Notes: a model not told the origin generated them from the letters alone. A DNA stretch of 64,000 nt from Kutzneria sp. 744 (GCF_000568255.1 NZ_KK037166.1:3043243-3107242), one strand, 5' to 3'. Counted from the stretch's first letter, positions 15,683-24,486 are shown. Made by a program: numbers and translations.

Positions 15683-17196
15683 CTGTCACCAACGATCCCG
15701 TTGCGCGGCCCCGGATCTGGGCGGCCGTGCTGGGCGTCGCCGTGCTCGCGCAGACGGTGGCGGCGATGGACAACTCGGTGCTCAACCTGGCCGCGAAGAC
15801 GCTGGCCGACCCGGTGGCCGGGCTTGACGCCAGCACCGGCGAGCTGGCCTGGACGATCAGCGCCTACACCGTCGTCTACGCGGCGGCGATGTTCGCCGGC
15901 GGCGCGCTGGCCGACCGGTTCGGGCCGCGATGGGCGCTGTGCACCGGTCTCGCCGTGTTCATGGTCACGTCCACGCTGGCGGCGTTTTCGGTGACACCGC
16001 TGGAACTTGTGCTCTGCCGAGGCGGCATGGGCGTCGGTGCGGCCCTGATCACACCGGCCACGCTGTCGATCGCCTTGCGGGCCTCGGAGCCGGCGCAGCG
16101 GCCGAAGGCGGTGGCGATCTGGGCCTCGGCCGCCGCGGTCGGCATCGCCATCGGGCCGGTCGTCGGCGGGCTGCTGCTGAGCAGGCTGTGGTGGGGCTCG
16201 GTGTTCCTGCTCAACCTGCCCGTGTCCCTGATCTGCCTGGTGGGCATCGGGTTGTGGGTGCCGCGGCTGCACGTGGAGCAGCGGCGGCCGTTGGACTGGC
16301 CGGGGCTCGTGCTGTCCTTCGGCGGCCTGCTGGGCGTGGTCTACGGCGTGATCCAGATCGGCGGCGACATCGGCTGGAACTCGCCGTCCGTGCTGGTGCC
16401 GCTGGTCGTCGGGCTAGCGCTGCTAGCGGTGTTCGCCGTGCAGCAGAGTCGTTCCCGTGCACCGAGTTTCGACGTTCGACTGTTCCTGCGGCGGCGGTTC
16501 GCCGGCGGCGGGCTGGTGCTGACCGTGGCCTTCTTCGGCATCACCGGGCAGCTGTTCTACGCCTCGTTCTATCTCCAGGACGTGCTGGGGCTGAGCCCGC
16601 TCGGCGCGGGGCTGGCCATTGCGCCCACCGCAATCGGCATCCTCGCCGGCAACCTGTGGGCGCCGGCGCTGGTGCGGCGCTTCTCCGTGCGGAAGGTCGC
16701 GTCGGTCGGCATGGTCGTCACCACCGCGACGCTGGCGTCCTATCTGGTGTTCGACGCGTCCACACCGGTTGCCGTGTTCGGGCTGATGATGCTGGTGCAG
16801 GGCTTTTCGATGGGCACGGTGGTGGTGCCGGCCACCACCGCGGCCATGGACGATCTGCCGTCCGACCGCAGCGGCGCCGGCTCGGCCGTGACGTCCGGGC
16901 TGCGGCAGCTCGGCGGCACGCTCGGCATCGCCGTGGGCAGCACGATTCTGAGCGCGTGGTACCGGTCGGGCCTGCGCCCGGCGTTGTCCGGGCTGCCGGA
17001 CGATCTCGCACGACAGGCCGTCGGCTCGGTGCAGGCGGCGCTGTCCGTCGCCCGCACGGCCGGCCGGCCCGAACTGGTGGAGGCCGCCACCTCCGCGTAT
17101 CTGCACGCGATGCGGATCACCGCCGGCGTGAGCGCCGTGCTGTGCCTGAGCGGGCTGGTCCTGATCGCCGCGTGCCTGGGTGGCAAGTCCGACTGA
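15679..17196 (+). CDS. MFS drug exporter, DHA2 / 14-TM family
   Basis: 505 aa from GTG 15679, overlapping the flavodoxin stop (GTGA). It is a hydrophobic protein with about 14 predicted membrane spans, starting at AAVLGVAVLAQTVAAMDNSVLN. The DHA2 motif C-like region is seen in MGVGAALITPATLSI and AIGPVVGGLLL, and motif A in GGALADRFGPRWAL. It probably exports the cluster product and gives self-protection. Its position between the reductase and the LysR regulator is usual for a pathway-specific transporter. Confidence 0.85.
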   Translation: MTVTNDPVARPRIWAAVLGVAVLAQTVAAMDNSVLNLAAKTLADPVAGLDASTGELAWTISAYTVVYAAAMFAGGALADRFGPRWALCTGLAVFMVTSTLAAFSVTPLELVLCRGGMGVGAALITPATLSIALRASEPAQRPKAVAIWASAAAVGIAIGPVVGGLLLSRLWWGSVFLLNLPVSLICLVGIGLWVPRLHVEQRRPLDWPGLVLSFGGLLGVVYGVIQIGGDIGWNSPSVLVPLVVGLALLAVFAVQQSRSRAPSFDVRLFLRRRFAGGGLVLTVAFFGITGQLFYASFYLQDVLGLSPLGAGLAIAPTAIGILAGNLWAPALVRRFSVRKVASVGMVVTTATLASYLVFDASTPVAVFGLMMLVQGFSMGTVVVPATTAAMDDLPSDRSGAGSAVTSGLRQLGGTLGIAVGSTILSAWYRSGLRPALSGLPDDLARQAVGSVQAALSVARTAGRPELVEAATSAYLHAMRITAGVSAVLCLSGLVLIAACLGGKSD

Positions 17197-17207
17197 GGGG
17201 AACTTCG

Positions 17208-18161
17208 ATGCAGGTCGAGTTGCGACATCTCCAGGTGATCCAGTCGGTCGCGGACGCCGGCAGCATCAGCCGGGCCGCCGCCCAGCTGAGGATCGCCCAG
17301 TCCGGCCTGACCGCGCAGGTGCAGCGGATCGAACAGGAGCTCGGCGGGGCCCTGTTCCGGCGCACGCCCAGCGGCGTCGCGCTCACCGAACTCGGCCAGC
17401 ACGTGGTGGCCCGGGCCCGTGACGTGCTGGCGCAGTTCGACGATCTGGTGGAGAGCACCCGCGTGCTGGCCGTTCGGGACGAGCCGCCGGCGGCGATCCG
17501 GGTCTGCGGGCCGCTGGGTCCGATCACCCCGATGCTGGCCGGCGCCATCCAGGAGCTGCTGCCCGACCGTGAGCAGGTCACCCAGCTCACGCACACCACG
17601 GAGACGCTGAACGAGGTGCTGCACTCGTCCGACTTCGACATCGCGGTCTACGGGCAGCAGCCGTCCGTGCCGGTCCAGCTGCCGGACGGCCTGCACACCC
17701 GCAACCTGGTCAACGAGACCGCCTACATCGGGCTGTCGGCGTCACACCGGCTGGCCGACCGGATGGCGATCCGGCTGGCCGACCTGGCCGACGAGGACTG
17801 GGTGCTGCCCAACGAGAAGCTGTCCGGGCTGACCACCTCGCTGCGGCTGGCCTGCGAGGAAGCCGGTTTCACGCCGCGCTGCCGGCACCGCGGGGCGGAC
17901 ATGGCCACCGCGGCCATGATGGTCCGATGTGGACACGCCATCGCCGCGTTCTACCCGTCGGCCGTGACCGTGCCGGGCATGGTGCTGCGGCCGCTGGTGG
18001 GAAACCCGTTGCAGCGCACCATGCAGCTGGTGTGGCGACCGAACTCGCCGCTGGCCGGGCTGGCCGATCTGGTGCACGCCAAGGTGGTCAAGCGCTACCA
18101 GACCCTGGTGCACGACCATCCCGTGTACGCCGCGTGGTGGGAGTCGACGGTCAGCCCGTGA
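17208..18161 (+). CDS. LysR-family transcriptional regulator
   Basis: 317 aa from ATG 17208, 11 nt after the exporter stop with a GAGGGGAA ribosome site. The N-terminal winged helix-turn-helix (LRHLQVIQSVADAGSISRA, then AAAQLRIAQSGLTAQVQRIE) is followed by a periplasmic-binding-like effector domain. It is the likely pathway-specific regulator; the palindrome at 14843-14858 in the divergent promoter is a candidate operator. The last 11 bases overlap the convergent lipoprotein gene. Confidence 0.85.
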   Translation: MQVELRHLQVIQSVADAGSISRAAAQLRIAQSGLTAQVQRIEQELGGALFRRTPSGVALTELGQHVVARARDVLAQFDDLVESTRVLAVRDEPPAAIRVCGPLGPITPMLAGAIQELLPDREQVTQLTHTTETLNEVLHSSDFDIAVYGQQPSVPVQLPDGLHTRNLVNETAYIGLSASHRLADRMAIRLADLADEDWVLPNEKLSGLTTSLRLACEEAGFTPRCRHRGADMATAAMMVRCGHAIAAFYPSAVTVPGMVLRPLVGNPLQRTMQLVWRPNSPLAGLADLVHAKVVKRYQTLVHDHPVYAAWWESTVSP

Positions 18162-19095
18162 AGCGGCCGTCGAAGAGGATCTTGGCGACCTGGTTGTCGG
18201 TGGCCTGGCCCTCGTCGTAGCCGCCCTGGCCCTGCAGGCTGTTCATGACCGCCAACGTGTAGCGGGCGTCGGGGCCGATGAAGCCGACGGTGTTCATCAC
18301 CCAACCGCCCTGCTCCAACGACCAGCCGTCCTTGTTGCCGGGCTGCCCCGCCGGCCCGGCCGCCCACACGCCCCACTGCTGGTCGGGCGCGACCGCGCGC
18401 AGCTGGCCCACGATGTAGTCGCGCAGGTCGGCCGGCAGCTTGGTCAGCACGTAGTTGATCAGCGCGTCGAGGTCGTCCGGCGTGCACTTCTGGAAGCCCC
18501 AGTAGGGGTAGAAGTTGCTGAAGCCCTTCTGCGGCTGGATCGACGCCATGCCGTAGCCGGGAAAGGCGTTGTTGAAGGCCATGTGGTCGGCGCCGGCGTA
18601 CTTGAACCACAGCGAGTCCGCGGCCTTGTCGTCCGAGCTGTTGAGCATGCGCTGGATCAGGTTGCGGTCGTCGGCGGTCAGCGAGATCTGGCCGGCCCGG
18701 TCCCGCAGGAACAGGTTGACCGTCATCGCCAGCTTGATCGTCGACGCGGTCCAGACCAGGGCGCCAGCCTTGTCGTTGCGCCACACCTGGCCGGTCTGCC
18801 GGTCCCGCAGCACGATGCCGGTCGCGCCCGGGCGCGTGCCCACGTACTCCTGGGCCTTCTGGATGCGTTGGCGCAGGTCGCAGTCGAAGTCCGTGCCGGG
18901 CGCCGGGCAGGTCGGCGTGGCGCTGGTCGTCGTGGTGGTGGTCGCGGTCGTCGCCTTGGTCGAGTCCTTGACGTCCTGCATGCTGGCGGTGATCGGCGGC
19001 AGCGCGGACTCCGGCACGCCGGCCCCGCCGCATCCGGCGAGGACGAGGGCAGCCAACAGGAGCGCGCACCCGCGCAGAGCCGTTCGGATCACCAC
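18151..19095 (-). CDS. Beta-lactamase-like serine hydrolase lipoprotein
   Basis: 314 aa. The signal peptide ends in the lipobox LAGC (Cys at about 21), so it is membrane-anchored. A low-complexity Thr-rich tether (TTATTTTTT) follows, then a class A beta-lactamase/transpeptidase-like domain with STIKLA (SxxK), an SSDD motif at the SxN position and NKDGW in place of KTG. It lacks the obvious omega-loop Glu motif, so it may be a carboxypeptidase-like or non-hydrolytic homologue rather than a resistance enzyme. A TATAG -10 lies a few bases upstream of GTG 19095, suggesting a leaderless message. Confidence 0.75.
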   Translation of the reverse strand: MVIRTALRGCALLLAALVLAGCGGAGVPESALPPITASMQDVKDSTKATTATTTTTTSATPTCPAPGTDFDCDLRQRIQKAQEYVGTRPGATGIVLRDRQTGQVWRNDKAGALVWTASTIKLAMTVNLFLRDRAGQISLTADDRNLIQRMLNSSDDKAADSLWFKYAGADHMAFNNAFPGYGMASIQPQKGFSNFYPYWGFQKCTPDDLDALINYVLTKLPADLRDYIVGQLRAVAPDQQWGVWAAGPAGQPGNKDGWSLEQGGWVMNTVGFIGPDARYTLAVMNSLQGQGGYDEGQATDNQVAKILFDGRFTG

Positions 19096-19165
19096 CGCAG
19101 GCTATAGGGCGGCGGGCCCGGCCGATGTTGACGGGCCGTGCACACTATGGAAGCCTGGCCGAGAT

Positions 19166-19177
19166 TGGTCTAGTCCA
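19166..19177. promoter_or_regulatory. DasR-responsive-element-like operator (dre)
   Basis: TGGTCTAGTCCA, one mismatch from the DasR core TGGTCTAGACCA, inside a longer inverted repeat TTGG-N6-CCAA, 23 nt upstream of the GH3 hexosaminidase start. DasR is the GntR-type GlcNAc-responsive repressor of actinomycetes, and GlcNAc-releasing enzymes are its classic targets. Confidence 0.7.
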
Positions 19178-19199
19178 ATGATGTGTGGAGGGAAGACCG

Positions 19200-20678
19200 G
19201 TGACACGCAGCCCGGAACTGCTCCGTCTGGCCGATGCCGTGCTGCAGCCCGGCTTCGAGGGCACCACGCCGCCGGAGTGGCTGCGCCGCAGGCTGGAGGA
19301 GGGTCTCGGCGGTGTCGTCCTGTTCTCCCGGAACATCGCCTCCGCCGGCCAGGTCGCCTCGTTGACCGCCGCCCTGCGTGAACACCGGCCCGAGGTGCTC
19401 GTCGCCATCGACGAGGAGGCCGGCGACGTGACCCGGCTGGAGGCCGCCACCGGCAGCACCCGGCCCGGCAACCTCGCCCTCGGTGTCGTCGACGACGCCA
19501 AGCTCACCGCCGAGCTGGCCCGTGGCCTCGGCCGGGACCTCGCGGCCGTCGGCGTGAACCTCAACTACGCGCCCAGCGGCGACGTCAACTCCAACCCCGA
19601 CAACCCGGTCATCGGCGTACGCTCCTTCGGCTCCGACCCCGCGCTGGTCGCCCGTCAGACCGCCGCGTGGATCCAGGGCCTCCAGGCGGCCGGCGTTGCC
19701 GCCTGCGTCAAGCACTTCCCCGGTCACGGCGACACCGGCGTCGACTCGCACCTCGCCCTGCCCGAGATCGCCGCCTCGGCCGACGAGATGGCCGCCGTCG
19801 CCCTGCCGCCCTTCCGTGCCGCCTTCGACGTCGGCGTGAAGTCCGTGATGTGCGGGCATCTGATGGTTCCCGCCTACGACACCGAGTTCCCGGCCACGCT
19901 GTCCCGTCGCATCCTGGTCGACCTGCTGCGGACCGAGCTCGGTTTCGACGGCCTGCTCGTCACCGACGCCCTGGAGATGAAGGCCGTCTCCGACCGTTGG
20001 GGCCTCACCGGCGCCGCCGTGCTGGCCATCGCCGCCGGGGCCGACGCCCTGTGCGTGGGCGGCGGGTTGTGCGACGAGGACACCGCCATCACGCTGCGGG
20101 ACGCCTTGGTCGACGCCGTCGTCTCCGGTGATCTGTCCGAGGACCGCCTGCGGGAGGCCGCCGGCCGTGTCTCCTCTTTGGCCTCTTGGGTCGGCACCGT
20201 CTCCGACTCCTCCGCCGCCGACCCCGGTCTCGGTCTGGAGGCCGCCCGCCGGGCCATTCGCGTCACCGTCGCCCCCGGCGAGCGCTCCCTGCCGTTGCAG
20301 TCCGCGCCCCACGTCGTCGAGTTCCGGCCCGAGATGAACCAGGCCGTCGACCGCTCCACCCCCTGGGGCCTCGGCGCTCCCCTGTCGGCCCTGATGCCCG
20401 CGACCTCCGTCGCCACCTTCACCCCCGCCGACGCCTCCTGCCTGGACGAGATCGCCCTCGACCCCGCGGCCGGGCGGCCCTTGGTGCTGGTCGTCCGGGA
20501 CGCTCACCGCCACCCGTGGATGACCGCCGCCCTCGACCGCATCCTCGCCGCCCGCCCCGACGCCGGCATCTGTCGAGATGGGCCTGCCCGACGGCCCCAC
20601 CCGCGGCGCCTTCCACTCGCCACCCACGGCGCCACCCGCGTCACCGGCCAGGCCGCCGCCGAAGTCCTCGCCGGCTGA
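19200..20678 (+). CDS. GH3 beta-N-acetylhexosaminidase (NagZ-like), C-terminal frame disturbed
   Basis: About 492 aa from GTG 19200 with a GGAGGGAAG ribosome site. The GH3 domain is clear: VAIDEEAGDVTRLEA, KHFPGHGDTGVDSH (catalytic His/Asp loop) and LLVTDALEMKAVS with the nucleophile Asp. It cleaves terminal N-acetylglucosamine from chitin- or peptidoglycan-derived sugars; no secretion signal is seen, so it is probably cytoplasmic. Between about 20565 and 20630 the expected sequence (VEMGLPDGPTRGAFH) lies in another frame and the original frame resumes afterwards, indicating two compensating single-base indels, probably assembly errors. The upstream DasR-like box implies GlcNAc control. Confidence 0.85.
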   Translation: MTRSPELLRLADAVLQPGFEGTTPPEWLRRRLEEGLGGVVLFSRNIASAGQVASLTAALREHRPEVLVAIDEEAGDVTRLEAATGSTRPGNLALGVVDDAKLTAELARGLGRDLAAVGVNLNYAPSGDVNSNPDNPVIGVRSFGSDPALVARQTAAWIQGLQAAGVAACVKHFPGHGDTGVDSHLALPEIAASADEMAAVALPPFRAAFDVGVKSVMCGHLMVPAYDTEFPATLSRRILVDLLRTELGFDGLLVTDALEMKAVSDRWGLTGAAVLAIAAGADALCVGGGLCDEDTAITLRDALVDAVVSGDLSEDRLREAAGRVSSLASWVGTVSDSSAADPGLGLEAARRAIRVTVAPGERSLPLQSAPHVVEFRPEMNQAVDRSTPWGLGAPLSALMPATSVATFTPADASCLDEIALDPAAGRPLVLVVRDAHRHPWMTAALDRILAARPDAGICRDGPARRPHPRRLPLATHGATRVTGQAAAEVLAG

Positions 20679-20726
20679 CCCGCCCCCACTCCCCACCCGC
20701 GCCCCACTCCCGCCACCTTTAACGCG

Positions 20727-20773
20727 ACATGCGCTTCCCACTTGGCGCCAGGGCGCAAGTGGGAAGCGCATGT
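20727..20773. repeat. Palindromic repeat P2, copy 1
   Basis: Perfect inverted repeat with 18-nt arms (20727-20744, 20756-20773) and an 11-nt loop; the arm contains CATGCGCTTCCCACTTG. A second copy at 34259-34305 has the same stem except for one base pair changed on both arms (C:G to T:A). It lies between the GH3 stop and the rhomboid start and probably ends GH3 transcription. Confidence 0.75.
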
Positions 20774-20819
20774 GGCGAAAGAGGGGGCTGACCGGCGCAA
20801 ACCGGGCTATTCTCCGGCC

Positions 20820-21464
20820 GTGGTCGAGCAGATGAGCGCCGAGGCGGTACTGGCCGAGGCGCGGCGGGCGTTCTGGGTGATGGTGACGGCGCTGGGCCTG
20901 ATCTGGGGGATCCAGGTGGTCAACGCGCTGCTGGGGTACAGCCTGAGCTACCAGTTCGGGGTGCAGGCGTGGAACCCGCTGTCGCTGCCGGAGGTGTTCA
21001 CGGCGCCGTTCCTGCACTACGGGTGGGACCACATCGAGGGCAACTCGGGACCGCTGTTCATCTTCGGCTTCCTGGCGGCGTTCCGCGGGGTGCGGAAGTT
21101 CGTCAGCGTGACGGTCCTGATCATCGTCGTCAGCGGCCTGGGGGCCTGGCTGACGTCGCAGCCGGGCTCGGTGACGGCGGGCGCGAGCGGCGTGGTGTTC
21201 GGCTACTTCGGCTACATCATGGTGCGCGGCGTGTTCGACCGGCACGGCATCGACATCGTCATCGGCCTGGTGATGGCCCTGTCGTTCGCCTACCAGTTCT
21301 CGGTGATCGTGCCGGGCACACCGGGCGTCAGCTGGCAGGGCCACCTGTTCGGCTTCATCGCGGGCATCGCGGGCGGCTGGGTCTTCCGCGAGCGCCGGGC
21401 GAAGCCGGCAGCGCCGGCCACATCGAGCGTGACGCTGCCGGACCTGCCGACTACTTCCCTGTGA
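20820..21464 (+). CDS. Rhomboid-family intramembrane serine protease
   Basis: 214 aa with about six membrane segments. Rhomboid hallmarks are present: HxxxN (HIEGN), the serine motif GASGVVFG and the histidine in WQGHLFGFIAG, giving the Ser-His dyad. GTG 20820 lies just after a TATTCT -10-like box and has no ribosome site, suggesting a leaderless transcript. The last 14 bases overlap the convergent hydratase gene. Confidence 0.85.
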   Translation: MVEQMSAEAVLAEARRAFWVMVTALGLIWGIQVVNALLGYSLSYQFGVQAWNPLSLPEVFTAPFLHYGWDHIEGNSGPLFIFGFLAAFRGVRKFVSVTVLIIVVSGLGAWLTSQPGSVTAGASGVVFGYFGYIMVRGVFDRHGIDIVIGLVMALSFAYQFSVIVPGTPGVSWQGHLFGFIAGIAGGWVFRERRAKPAAPATSSVTLPDLPTTSL

Positions 21465-22224
21465 AGACGGCCTGACGCCGCTCCACGAACGACCGCACAC
21501 CCTCGGCGGCGTCCTCGCTGGCCAGCAGGGGCTGAAGGCCGGCGCCGAGACGGGCGAGAGCGCCGGAAGGGTCGTCCAAGGCGGCACGGGCGGACGCGAG
21601 CGTGGCCCGCACGCCGAGCGGGGCCTGGGCGGCGATCCGCTCGGCCAGCTCGATGGCCCGGTCGACCTGCTGTCCGAGGGGCACGACCTCCTGCACCAGA
21701 CCGATCCGGTACGCCTCGGCGGCGTCGAACTCGTCGCCGGTGAGCAGCCACCGCATGGCGTTGACCCAGCCGGCGGCCTGCGGCATCCGCACGGTCGCGC
21801 CGCCGAACGGGTAGATGCCGCGCTGGATCTCGATCTGCGCGAACCGGGTGCCCTCGGCGGCCAAGCGCACGTCGGAGGCCAGCAGCAGCTCGATGCCCAG
21901 GGTCAGGCACCAGCCCTGAGCGGCGGCGACCAGCGGCTTGGTGCGCACAGCGCCGGACACGCCCCAAGGGTCGACGGACCCTTCGGCCAGCGGCAGGCCG
22001 GAGCCGCCGGTTAGCGTTGGCGCGACCTGGGCCAGGTCGAGGCCGGCGGTGAAGTGGTCGCCGTGGGCGAACAGCACACCCACCCACGCGTCGGAGTCCC
22101 GCTCCAGCTCGCCGTACGCGGCGGCCAGCTCGGCCAGCATGTCCGTGGTGAACGAGTTGCGCTTGTCCACCCGGTCCAGCCCGATCAGCAGCAGGTGCCC
22201 GCGACGCTCAACGGTGACCGACAT
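21451..22224 (-). CDS. Enoyl-CoA hydratase/isomerase family protein (crotonase fold)
   Basis: 257 aa from ATG 22224 (MSVTVERRGHLLLIGLDR) with a GGAGG ribosome site. Crotonase features: HGDHFTAGLDL forming the oxyanion-hole loop (like GAGDxFCAGxDL) and AAQGWCLTLGIELLLASDVRLA. It hydrates trans-2-enoyl-CoA thioesters in fatty-acid catabolism, or acts as an isomerase. It is a monocistronic unit convergent with the rhomboid gene. Confidence 0.85.
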   Translation of the reverse strand: MSVTVERRGHLLLIGLDRVDKRNSFTTDMLAELAAAYGELERDSDAWVGVLFAHGDHFTAGLDLAQVAPTLTGGSGLPLAEGSVDPWGVSGAVRTKPLVAAAQGWCLTLGIELLLASDVRLAAEGTRFAQIEIQRGIYPFGGATVRMPQAAGWVNAMRWLLTGDEFDAAEAYRIGLVQEVVPLGQQVDRAIELAERIAAQAPLGVRATLASARAALDDPSGALARLGAGLQPLLASEDAAEGVRSFVERRQAVFTGK

Positions 22225-22350
22225 GCCCAACCTCCGCCAGCTGAGTTTCACTTTGAGACTCAACACTCAACCCGAGAAGGAGACGGACCGCAAGTGGGGC
22301 CTACGACACGGTCCGGTCCACAGGCGAGCAGGCCTCGGCATACTGGCCAG

Positions 22351-23301
22351 GTGGTCAACCATCGCGAAGTAACGGTCAACGGTCTCCAGATGCACATCGC
22401 AGAGCAGGGGGAGGGCCCGCTGGTCCTGCTGCTGCACGGCTTCCCGGAGAGCTGGTACTCCTGGCGGCACCAGTTCCAGCCGCTGGCCGACGCCGGCTTC
22501 CACGTCGTGGCCCCGGACCAGCGCGGCTTCGCCGGCACCGACCGGCCCGACTCCGTCGACGACTACACGATGCTGCACCTGGTCGGCGACGTGGTCGGCC
22601 TGATCCACGCCCTCGGCGAGCGGGAGGCCGTGGTCATCGGGCACGACTGGGGCGCCCCCGTCGCCTGGGCCACCGCGCAGCTGCGGCCGGACATCGTCCG
22701 CGGCGTCGCCGGCCTGAGCGTGCCGCCGCCGCGCCGGGCCCCGGCCCGGCCGCTGAGCCTGCTGGAACAGCGCTTCGGCAAGGGCTTCTACCAGATCTAC
22801 TTCCAGGAGCCGGGCGTCGCCGACGCCGAGCTGGGCGCCGACCGCAAGGACACCTTCCGCCGCTTCCTCGTCGCCGCCTCCGGCGACGGCACGGGCTCGG
22901 CCCCGGTGGTGCCGGAGGGGGCCAAGGGCTTCCTCGACACGATGCCGTACCCGGAGACGCTGCCGTCCTGGCTGACCGAGGCCGACATCGACGCGTTCGC
23001 CCAGCAGTACGAGCGCAACGGCTTCACCGGCGGCCTGAACTGGTACCGCAACATCGACCGCAACTGGGAGCTGATGGCGGCCTGGTCGGACGCGAAGATC
23101 ACGCCGCCGTCCTTCTACATCACCGGCACCAAGGACGTGGTCCGCACCTTCGGCGGCGGCCCCGGCTTCATCGAGAAGCTGCCGGAGGTCGCGCCCAACC
23201 TGCGCGGCGTGCTGGACCTGGAGGGCTGCGGCCACTGGACGCAGCAGGAGCGTCCGGATGAGGTCAACGCGGCGCTGGTGGAATTCGTCAAGGGACTCTG
23301 A
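22351..23301 (+). CDS. Epoxide-hydrolase-type alpha/beta hydrolase
   Basis: 316 aa from GTG 22351 (VVNHREVTVNG). Motifs: HGFPESWYSWR (oxyanion HGxP), GHDWGAPVAW with the nucleophile Asp, FYITGTKD with a possible acid residue, and GCGHWTQQERP with the catalytic His. This pattern is typical of microbial soluble epoxide hydrolases. It lacks an evident ribosome site; a TACTGG-type -10 sits just before the start. Confidence 0.85.
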   Translation: MVNHREVTVNGLQMHIAEQGEGPLVLLLHGFPESWYSWRHQFQPLADAGFHVVAPDQRGFAGTDRPDSVDDYTMLHLVGDVVGLIHALGEREAVVIGHDWGAPVAWATAQLRPDIVRGVAGLSVPPPRRAPARPLSLLEQRFGKGFYQIYFQEPGVADAELGADRKDTFRRFLVAASGDGTGSAPVVPEGAKGFLDTMPYPETLPSWLTEADIDAFAQQYERNGFTGGLNWYRNIDRNWELMAAWSDAKITPPSFYITGTKDVVRTFGGGPGFIEKLPEVAPNLRGVLDLEGCGHWTQQERPDEVNAALVEFVKGL

Positions 23302-23331
23302 ATCGATGTCCGGGCGTAGCCTGAAATTCTG

Positions 23332-24114
23332 ATGGGCATCGTCCTGGATCTGCTGCTCGACCTGCTCGGCGTCGGCATCGTCGGGCTGGTCAGCAGCGCG
23401 CGGGTCGTGAAGCAGTACGAGCGGGGCGTGGTGTTCCGGCTGGGCCGGGTGCGCGACGCCCCGCGCGGCCCCGGCCTCACCCTGCTGACGCCGGCGGTGG
23501 ACCGGATGACCAAGGTCAGCGTGCAGATCATCTGCCTGCCGGTGCCGGCCCAGGACGGCATCACCCGGGACAACGTCACCGTCCGGGTGGACGCCGTCGT
23601 CTACTTCTCCGTCGTGGACCCGGTCAAGGCGATCGTGGCCGTGCAGGACTACCAGTTCGCGGTGTCGCAGGTGGCGCAGACCTCGCTGCGCTCGATCATC
23701 GGCAAGAGCGAGCTGGACGACCTGCTGTCCAACCGCGAGCAGCTCAACCAGGGGCTGGAGCTGATGATCGACAGCCCCGCGCTGGGCTGGGGCGTGCACA
23801 TCGACCGGGTGGAGATCAAGGATGTCGCGCTGCCGGAGGCCATGAAGCGGTCGATGTCCCGGCAGGCCGAGGCGGAGCGGGAGCGGCGGGCCCGCGTCAT
23901 CTCCGCGGACGGCGAGCTCCAGGCCTCGCACAAGCTCGCGCAGGCGGCGGCCACCATGGCGGACACGCCGGCCGCGCTGCAGCTGCGGCTGTTGGAGACG
24001 GTGGTCGAGGTGGCCGCCGAGAAGAACTCGACCCTGGTGCTGCCGTTCCCGGTTGAGCTGTTGCGTTTTCTCGACCGGGCAACGGAGTACCGCTCGACCA
24101 ACGGCAGCATGTGA
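23332..24114 (+). CDS. SPFH-domain stomatin/prohibitin-like membrane protein
   Basis: 260 aa. A short N-terminal hydrophobic hairpin (IVLDLLLDLLGVGIVGLV) is followed by the SPFH/Band 7 domain (QYERGVVFRLGRVRD, GLTLLTPAVDRM) and a charged helical region rich in Glu/Arg/Ala (RQAEAERERRARVISADGEL). The family organises membrane microdomains and often pairs with NfeD, which is not seen here. Confidence 0.85.
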   Translation: MGIVLDLLLDLLGVGIVGLVSSARVVKQYERGVVFRLGRVRDAPRGPGLTLLTPAVDRMTKVSVQIICLPVPAQDGITRDNVTVRVDAVVYFSVVDPVKAIVAVQDYQFAVSQVAQTSLRSIIGKSELDDLLSNREQLNQGLELMIDSPALGWGVHIDRVEIKDVALPEAMKRSMSRQAEAERERRARVISADGELQASHKLAQAAATMADTPAALQLRLLETVVEVAAEKNSTLVLPFPVELLRFLDRATEYRSTNGSM

Positions 24115-24129
24115 AAGGCGGGACTACCC

Positions 24130-24486
24130 TTGGTAGCCGTGACGGCATTCCCAGCTCGATCCCTCGATACGGTCGCGGGCCTGCGTAGCGCGGTGGACGC
24201 CACCCTGACCGAACTGCTCACCGCCCGGCCGGAGCCGGACCGGGTCTGTCCCGGCCTGTCTGCGGCGCTCACGGCCTGCGCCTTCGGCGAGGTCGACGAC
24301 ATCGGCGACGCCCCCGACCTGCTGCGGGCCGCGGTCGACCACGCCCGGCACGAGGAGTTCGCCGAGGCGCGCATGCTGCTCGTCGCCGCGCAGCACGTGC
24401 TGCGGGCCACGGCCACGCGCCGCGCGCTGCTCATCCCCTCGCGCCGCGACCCCGTGCCGGCGGAGGTCGGCGTCCCCGCCGGCTGA
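24130..24486 (+). CDS. Hypothetical actinobacterial protein
   Basis: 118 aa from TTG 24130, or 115 aa from GTG 24139 (VTAFPARSLD). It looks soluble and helical, with a repeated LRSAVDATLTELL/LLRAAVDHARHEEFAEARMLL character. It is 15 nt downstream of the stomatin gene and may be co-transcribed with it. I recognise no domain and assign no function. Confidence 0.6.
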   Translation: MVAVTAFPARSLDTVAGLRSAVDATLTELLTARPEPDRVCPGLSAALTACAFGEVDDIGDAPDLLRAAVDHARHEEFAEARMLLVAAQHVLRATATRRALLIPSRRDPVPAEVGVPAG

